Assembly (NCBI GenBank): GCA_964387935.1
Contig: CAYLZN010000130.1
Coordinates: forward strand, 1-13,724
Direction of reading: 5' to 3'
Length of the DNA stretch: 13,724 nucleotides
Source: CAYLZN01 sp964387935
GTDB taxonomy: Bacteria > Acidobacteriota > Vicinamibacteria > Vicinamibacterales > JAFNAJ01
Numbering within the stretch: position 1 is the stretch's first letter; every line of letters begins with the position of its first letter. Position numbers and translations under genes: made by a program. The notes beneath the pieces were generated by a model that saw only the letters and a list, made by a program, of their open reading frames with translations, had not been told where the DNA came from and searched no databases. Below are positions 9,986-13,724 of the stretch, piece by piece.

Positions 9986-11443
9986 CTAGTCAGGATAGCA
10001 CACGTCCGACGACCCGGACAACGGACGAGCCACCAGGTCGTAGCCCCGGGCACCCACGATCTCCACGCCGACCACGGTGCCCGCCGGCAGGGCCGCCGGG
10101 TCGCACTCCGTGAGGTAGACCACGGGATCGATCTCCGGGGCCTGGCCGTCCCGGCGCGCCTGGACCACCAGCTCGTGTTCCGGCGACGGACCGTCCACGA
10201 GGACACGGGCCCGCGTCCCGACCCGGTGCCGATGGCGTCGCTCGACAATCCGCTGCTGCAGGGCCATCAGCCGGCGCTGGCGCTGCCGCTTCACCCGAGG
10301 TGCCACGTCGTCCACGAGCGCCGCGGCCGCCGTGCCCTCTTCGTGCGAGTACGTGAAGACGCCCAGGTGGTCGAACTCGACCGCACGCACGAAGCCGACG
10401 AGATCCTCGAATTCCTCCCGGCTCTCGCCCGGAAACCCGACGATGAGCGTCGTCCGCAGCGCGACGCCGGGCACCCGCTCACGAATCCGCGCCAGCAGGC
10501 GTTCGTAGGCGACGCGATTCCCGGGCCGCCGCATTCGGGCCAGCACCGACCCCGCGCTGTGCTGGAGCGGCAGATCCACGTACTTGCACACCTTCGGCAG
10601 GGTGGCCATCGCCTCGAGGACGTCGTCGGTGACCGTCGTCGGGTAGAGATAGAGCAGGCGGATTCGCTCCAGCCCCGCGATCGGATCGAGGGCGCGCAGC
10701 AGCCTCGCCAGGGCGCCGCGCTCGCCCCGGTCGATGCCGTAGAAGGTCGTGTCCTGGGAGATCAGGATCACTTCGCGTACGCCCTGCGCGGCCAGCTGCC
10801 GGACCTCGTCCACGAGCGACTCGATCGGGCGACTGCGGTACTGCCCGCGCAACGTCGGGATGATGCAGAACGAGCAGTTGTAGTCGCAGCCCTCGGCGAC
10901 CTTCACGTAGGCGAAGTGCCTCGGGGTGACCCGCAGCCGGGGCGTGCGCGCATCGTAGATGTACGTCGGCAGGGCCCGTTCCGCCAGGGCCTCGCGATGG
11001 CGCGCGGCGACGTGGCGGCTCACCGAGGCGCCGTTGCGGCGGTACAGCGTGACCGGTGCCGCCGACGGGCCGCCCGCCGCCTCAGGGGCGCCCGCCCCGA
11101 GGCCCTCGATGGCCCGCACGATGGCCGGCACCTCGCCGGTGCCCAGGACGGCGTCGATTTCGGGGATTTCTGCGGCCAGTTCGTCGCGGTAGCGTTCCGC
11201 GAGGCAGCCCGTCACGATCAGGCGCTGGCAGCGGCCGTCGGTCTTCTGGGCTGCCATCTCCAGGATCGCGTTGATCGACTCCTGCTTGGCCTGGTCGATG
11301 AACGCGCAGGTGTTGACCACGAGGACGTCGGCACTCGCCGCGTCCTGGACGATGTCGTGGCCCGCCTGCTGGGCGAGTCCGAGCATCACCTCGGAGTCCA
11401 CGAGGTTCTTCGGGCAGCCGAGCGACAGGAGTCCGATCTTCAT
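9986..11443 (-). CDS. rimO: Ribosomal protein S12 methylthiotransferase RimO
   Basis: RimO is a radical-SAM enzyme with two [4Fe-4S] clusters that adds a methylthio group to a conserved aspartate of ribosomal protein S12. The 485-residue product has the N-terminal cluster ligands Cys10 (LGCPKN), Cys46 (NTCAF) and Cys80 (VTGCLAE), the radical-SAM motif CDYNCSFC (Cys186, 190, 193), and a C-terminal TRAM domain (about 420-480). LSLGCPKNLVDSEVM favours RimO over the related tRNA enzyme MiaB. It is about 40 residues longer than the E. coli enzyme; much of this is an Ala/Gly/Arg-rich insert near 113-157, between the two main domains. The ATG at 11443 shares a base with the asnS stop (TAATG), so the longer open frame through asnS is a shadow. 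A terminator follows the stop. Confidence 0.95.
   Translation of the reverse strand: MKIGLLSLGCPKNLVDSEVMLGLAQQAGHDIVQDAASADVLVVNTCAFIDQAKQESINAILEMAAQKTDGRCQRLIVTGCLAERYRDELAAEIPEIDAVLGTGEVPAIVRAIEGLGAGAPEAAGGPSAAPVTLYRRNGASVSRHVAARHREALAERALPTYIYDARTPRLRVTPRHFAYVKVAEGCDYNCSFCIIPTLRGQYRSRPIESLVDEVRQLAAQGVREVILISQDTTFYGIDRGERGALARLLRALDPIAGLERIRLLYLYPTTVTDDVLEAMATLPKVCKYVDLPLQHSAGSVLARMRRPGNRVAYERLLARIRERVPGVALRTTLIVGFPGESREEFEDLVGFVRAVEFDHLGVFTYSHEEGTAAAALVDDVAPRVKRQRQRRLMALQQRIVERRHRHRVGTRARVLVDGPSPEHELVVQARRDGQAPEIDPVVYLTECDPAALPAGTVVGVEIVGARGYDLVARPLSGSSDVCYPD
9992..10021 (-). promoter_or_regulatory. Candidate promoter of the rimP-nusA-infB operon
   Basis: On the minus strand TTGTCC (10016-10021) and TATCCT (9992-9997) are spaced by 18 bases, each matching the sigma-70 consensus at 4 of 6 positions. 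TGC directly before the -10 makes it an extended -10 element. It lies within the last codons of rimO and would start transcription near 9985, right at the rimO stop. The resulting leader is about 63 bases and includes the terminator hairpin. Confidence 0.45.
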
Positions 11444-12735
11444 TACGGGTAGAGGCGGTAGAGCATTCTCGGATAGGGAATGGTCTCCCGCACGTGCTCC
11501 AGCCCGCAGATCCAGGTCACCACCCGCTCGATGCCCATCCCGAAGCCCGCGTGCGGCACCGACCCGTAGCGTCGCAGATCCAGGTACCACTCGAAGGCTT
11601 CCTGCGGCAGCTCGTGCTCCGCGATGCGCGACAGGAGCAGGTCGTAGTCGTCGAGGCGCTGCCCGCCGCCGATGATCTCGCCGTAGCCTTCGGGCGCCAG
11701 CACGTCCACGCACAGCGCCAGGTCCGGGCGCACCGGATCCGGCTTCATGTAGAACGCCTTGATCTGCGCCGGGTAGCGGTGCACGCAGACCGGCCGGTCG
11801 AACATGTTCGACAGGACCGTTTCGTCGGTGCCGCCGAAGTCGCCGCCCCACTCGATCGCCTGGCCCGCTCCGCGCAGCTTCTCGAGAGCGTCGTCGTAGG
11901 ACACGCGCGGGAAGGGCGTCCTGACGGACTCCAGCTTCGACGTGTCGCGCTCCAGCACCTTCAGTTCCGCCTGCCGCTTGTCGAGCACGCGCGCGACGAC
12001 TTCGACCACGAGGGCCTCGGCCAGCGCCATGGTGTCGTCGAGATCCGCGTAGGCCATCTCCGGCTCGACCATCCAGAACTCGGTGAGGTGCCGCCGCGTC
12101 TTCGACTTCTCGGCCCTGAAGGTCGGGCCGAAACAGTACACCCGTCCGAGGGCCATCGCATTGGCCTCGTTGTAGAGCTGCCCGCTCTGCGTGAGATAGG
12201 CGGTCGTGTCCTCGAAATACTGCACCGGGAACAGCGTCGTCGTGCCCTCGCAGGCGGCTGGCGTGAAGATCGGCGTGTCTGCGAGGATGAAGCCGCGGCT
12301 GTTGAAGAAGTCCCGGACCGCGTCGATCACCTCGTGCCGGACGCGGAGCACGGCCGCCTGGCGCGGGCTGCGAATCCAGAGGTGGCGACGGTCGAGCAGG
12401 TAGTCCACGCCGTGTTCCTTCGGCGTGATGGGGTAGTCCGTGGTGGCGTGCACGACATCGAGCGACTGGACGTCGAGCTCGAACCCTCCCGGCGCGCGCG
12501 CATCGGCCCGGACCGGTCCCGTGACGATGATCGCGGACTCCTGCCCGAGGTGGTTGGCCTTCTGGAACGCCTCGTCGCCCACCGCGGCCTTGGACATGAC
12601 CGCCTGGATGACACCCGTGCCGTCCCGCACGATCAGGAAGTGGATCTTGCCGCTCGACCGGCGGTTGTGCAGCCAGCCCTTGATGGTCACGGTCTGGCCG
12701 TCGTGCTGTGCGATGTCCTGGATGTAGGTGTGCAC
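11443..12735 (-). CDS. asnS: Asparaginyl-tRNA synthetase
   Basis: This is a class IIb aminoacyl-tRNA synthetase that charges tRNA-Asn with asparagine. The 430-residue protein has an N-terminal OB-fold anticodon-binding domain (about 1-100, with VTIKGWLHNRRSSGKIHFL) and the class II catalytic core. Motif 2 is FRAEKSKTRRHLTEF (206-220) and motif 3 is GFGMGIER (397-404). The segment YPITPKEHGVDYLLDRRHLW and the motif 2 wording favour AsnRS over AspRS. The GTG at 12735 is chosen because homology begins at HTYIQDIAQ and AGGA lies nine bases upstream; the extension to 12843 overlaps the neighbouring gene and is not conserved. It starts 5 bases after the TIM-barrel gene stops and its stop overlaps the rimO ATG by one base. 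Direct charging suggests the organism need not rely wholly on the GatCAB route for Asn-tRNA. Confidence 0.95.
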   Translation of the reverse strand: MHTYIQDIAQHDGQTVTIKGWLHNRRSSGKIHFLIVRDGTGVIQAVMSKAAVGDEAFQKANHLGQESAIIVTGPVRADARAPGGFELDVQSLDVVHATTDYPITPKEHGVDYLLDRRHLWIRSPRQAAVLRVRHEVIDAVRDFFNSRGFILADTPIFTPAACEGTTTLFPVQYFEDTTAYLTQSGQLYNEANAMALGRVYCFGPTFRAEKSKTRRHLTEFWMVEPEMAYADLDDTMALAEALVVEVVARVLDKRQAELKVLERDTSKLESVRTPFPRVSYDDALEKLRGAGQAIEWGGDFGGTDETVLSNMFDRPVCVHRYPAQIKAFYMKPDPVRPDLALCVDVLAPEGYGEIIGGGQRLDDYDLLLSRIAEHELPQEAFEWYLDLRRYGSVPHAGFGMGIERVVTWICGLEHVRETIPYPRMLYRLYP

Positions 12736-12740
12736 GGGTT

Positions 12741-13583
12741 TCAATCCTGTGAGAGCACGAGGGCCTCGAGGCGTCGACACGCCCCCTGCGCGCGCCGGAG
12801 CACGGCCGCGGGGTCTCCGGCGTTGGCCAGTTCGAGCATCCACGCGCCTTCGTATCCCACCTTCTGCGACGTCATGACGGCGGTGGACCAGTCGATGCGC
12901 CCGTCGAAGGGCACGGCGTGGGTGTCGGCCTTCCCGTCATTGTCGTGGATGTGCGACGTCACCATGTGGCCGGCGGCCACTTCGATCGTGTCGGGGAGAT
13001 CGCCCATCAGGAAGGCGTGCCCGTAGTCGAGGCACACGCCCACGTCCGGCAGGTCGAGGTCGTTGTCGATCAGATCGATGAGGGCCTCGGCGGTGGAGAG
13101 GCGGTTGGGGATGGTCTCGAGCGCCAGCCGCACGCCGTGAGTCGTCGCGAGCGCGTGCAGGTCCGCGATGCTGCGCCGCGCCGCCGCCCGGTCGTTGTCG
13201 CCGCGCGGCGGGGCGAGCGCGTCGGGCACGCCGACATGCACGACGAGGAACTCGTACGGCACGACCTGCGCCAGCCGCAGCGCAGCCTCCGCCTCACGAA
13301 TCGTCCGCGCGCGGCGCTCGGCATCGGAGGCGGCCGTCGAGAACGGCGTCCCCCACCGGCCCTCGACCAAGCCGTCCACGATGGGTGCGTGCACGCTGTG
13401 CAGGAACAGGCCGGAGGCCGTCAGCCAGTCCCGCAGGTCGCGCGCGGCGGCTGCATCGTAGTCGAAGTGGGTGCGCGTCGCAAACAGTTCGACCAGGTGG
13501 AATCCGTGCGCGGCGACCTCGTCGAGGTGGCGCGGCGCCAGCGTCCATTCGTGGTAGAGATGCGTCGACAGCCCGAAGCGCAC
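12741..13583 (-). CDS. Sugar phosphate isomerase/epimerase-like TIM-barrel protein
   Basis: The protein belongs to the xylose isomerase-like TIM-barrel superfamily (AP endonuclease 2 family). From the GTG at 13583 it is 280 residues, the usual length. Likely metal ligands are Glu156 (ALETIPN), Asp186 and His189 (CLDYGHA), His211/His213 (SHIHDND) and Glu251 (MLELA), matching the family pattern. The start FGLSTHLYHEW and the LVVHVG strand (113-118) also fit. AGGA five bases before the GTG supports this start; the open frame runs 25 codons further but crosses a likely -10 box. Members act on diverse sugars and inositols or as endonucleases, so the substrate cannot be named. It leads the unit with asnS and rimO, but no functional link is evident. 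Confidence 0.85.
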   Translation of the reverse strand: MRFGLSTHLYHEWTLAPRHLDEVAAHGFHLVELFATRTHFDYDAAAARDLRDWLTASGLFLHSVHAPIVDGLVEGRWGTPFSTAASDAERRARTIREAEAALRLAQVVPYEFLVVHVGVPDALAPPRGDNDRAAARRSIADLHALATTHGVRLALETIPNRLSTAEALIDLIDNDLDLPDVGVCLDYGHAFLMGDLPDTIEVAAGHMVTSHIHDNDGKADTHAVPFDGRIDWSTAVMTSQKVGYEGAWMLELANAGDPAAVLRRAQGACRRLEALVLSQD

Positions 13584-13599
13584 GGTGATCCTGTGTGGG

Positions 13600-13615
13600 C
13601 CCGTCCCCGGACGGG
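13600..13615 (-). promoter_or_regulatory. Small hairpin in the 5' leader of the TIM-barrel gene
   Basis: CCCGTC (13610-13615 read on the minus strand) and GACGGG (13600-13605) form a 6-bp stem around a 4-base loop. It would begin within a base or two of the predicted transcript start and end ahead of the AGGA ribosome binding site. It may stabilise the 5' end; no T-tract follows. Confidence 0.35.
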
Positions 13616-13623
13616 AATCTCTC

Positions 13624-13629
13624 ATTGTA
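13624..13629 (-). promoter_or_regulatory. -10 box candidate for the TIM-barrel/asnS/rimO unit
   Basis: TACAAT on the minus strand matches the sigma-70 -10 consensus at 5 of 6 positions, unusual in this GC-rich context, and lies about 40 bases before the GTG start. No good -35 hexamer is seen at 16-18 bases; the expected place is filled by a GC-rich inverted repeat. Confidence 0.45.
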
Positions 13630-13640
13630 ACGGAAAGGCC

Positions 13641-13655
13641 CCCGGGCGTCCCGGG
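13641..13655 (-). other. GC-rich inverted repeat between genes
   Basis: Two CCCGGG copies flank ACG on the minus strand, giving a 6-bp stem with a 3-base loop, followed by GGGCC and a short CTTTCC. It comes 14 bases after the stop of the upstream gene. It could be a weak terminator for that gene, but the T-tract is poor. It also overlaps where a -35 box would lie. Confidence 0.3.
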
Positions 13656-13669
13656 CAAGGGGCGCGCCG

Positions 13670-13724
13670 CTAGCGCAGTTCGTCGACGTGGGCCGACAGC
13701 AGGTCGCGCAGACGGCCGAAGCGG
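13670..13724 (-). CDS. C-terminal end of an unidentified gene (partial)
   Basis: The last 17 codons of a minus-strand frame, RFGRLRDLLSAHVDELR, end at TAG (13670-13672); the rest lies beyond the window. Codon composition is like the neighbours, and the spacing to the next unit fits a real upstream gene. The fragment looks like an amphipathic C-terminal helix. It is too short to assign a family. Confidence 0.45.
   Translation of the reverse strand, partial: RFGRLRDLLSAHVDELR

Noticed and set aside
9947..11452. Plus-strand open frame of 501 codons opposite rimO
   Set aside because: It begins inside the terminator hairpin and mirrors rimO; the radical-SAM motifs on the minus strand are unambiguous.
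11444..11851. Longer start for RimO, adding 136 codons
   Set aside because: The extension lies within asnS, whose motif 3 is encoded there in another frame, while RimO homology starts at MKIGLLSLGC.

Overview
This is a high-GC bacterial window (roughly two thirds G+C by eye). It holds one of the most conserved housekeeping neighbourhoods in bacteria, with every convincing gene on the minus strand. In transcription order (right to left) the genes are: the tail of an unidentified gene, a TIM-barrel sugar phosphate isomerase/epimerase-like protein, asnS, rimO, then rimP-nusA-infB-rbfA-nrnA-truB-rpsO-pnp. The protein sequences and gene order suggest a free-living, GC-rich lineage such as Acidobacteriota (perhaps Vicinamibacteria). 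That placement is an impression from the sequences and was not tested; Myxococcota or another deep Gram-negative group cannot be excluded.

Right part (9986-13724): a short unit probably starts at a TACAAT -10 box near 13624-13629. It reads the TIM-barrel gene, asparaginyl-tRNA synthetase and the ribosomal protein S12 methylthiotransferase RimO. The genes are packed with a 5-nt gap and then a one-base stop/start overlap.

Middle (9922-9997): an intrinsic-terminator hairpin with a T-rich tract lies between the rimO stop and the rimP start. Just upstream is an extended -10 promoter candidate inside the 3' end of rimO. A second helix can pair the start of this leader with the rimP ribosome-binding region. 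The arrangement fits both an end for the rimO unit and a NusA-responsive attenuator for the rimP-nusA-infB operon.

Left part (52-9922): the genes cover ribosome maturation (RimP, RbfA), transcription elongation/termination (NusA), translation initiation (IF2), tRNA pseudouridylation (TruB), a small-subunit protein (S15) and RNA decay (NrnA for oligonucleotides, PNPase for longer RNA). ylxR, often found between nusA and infB, and ribF, often found between truB and rpsO, are absent. The rpsO and pnp leaders carry hairpins that are candidates for autogenous control.

There is no mobile element, CRISPR array, tRNA, rRNA, defence system or integration site visible, and no intergenic gap exceeds about 110 bases. 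The long plus-strand open frames opposite pnp, infB, nusA and rimO look like GC-rich antisense shadows. I do not see a new system here; the interest is in regulatory leaders and in small departures from the usual operon.
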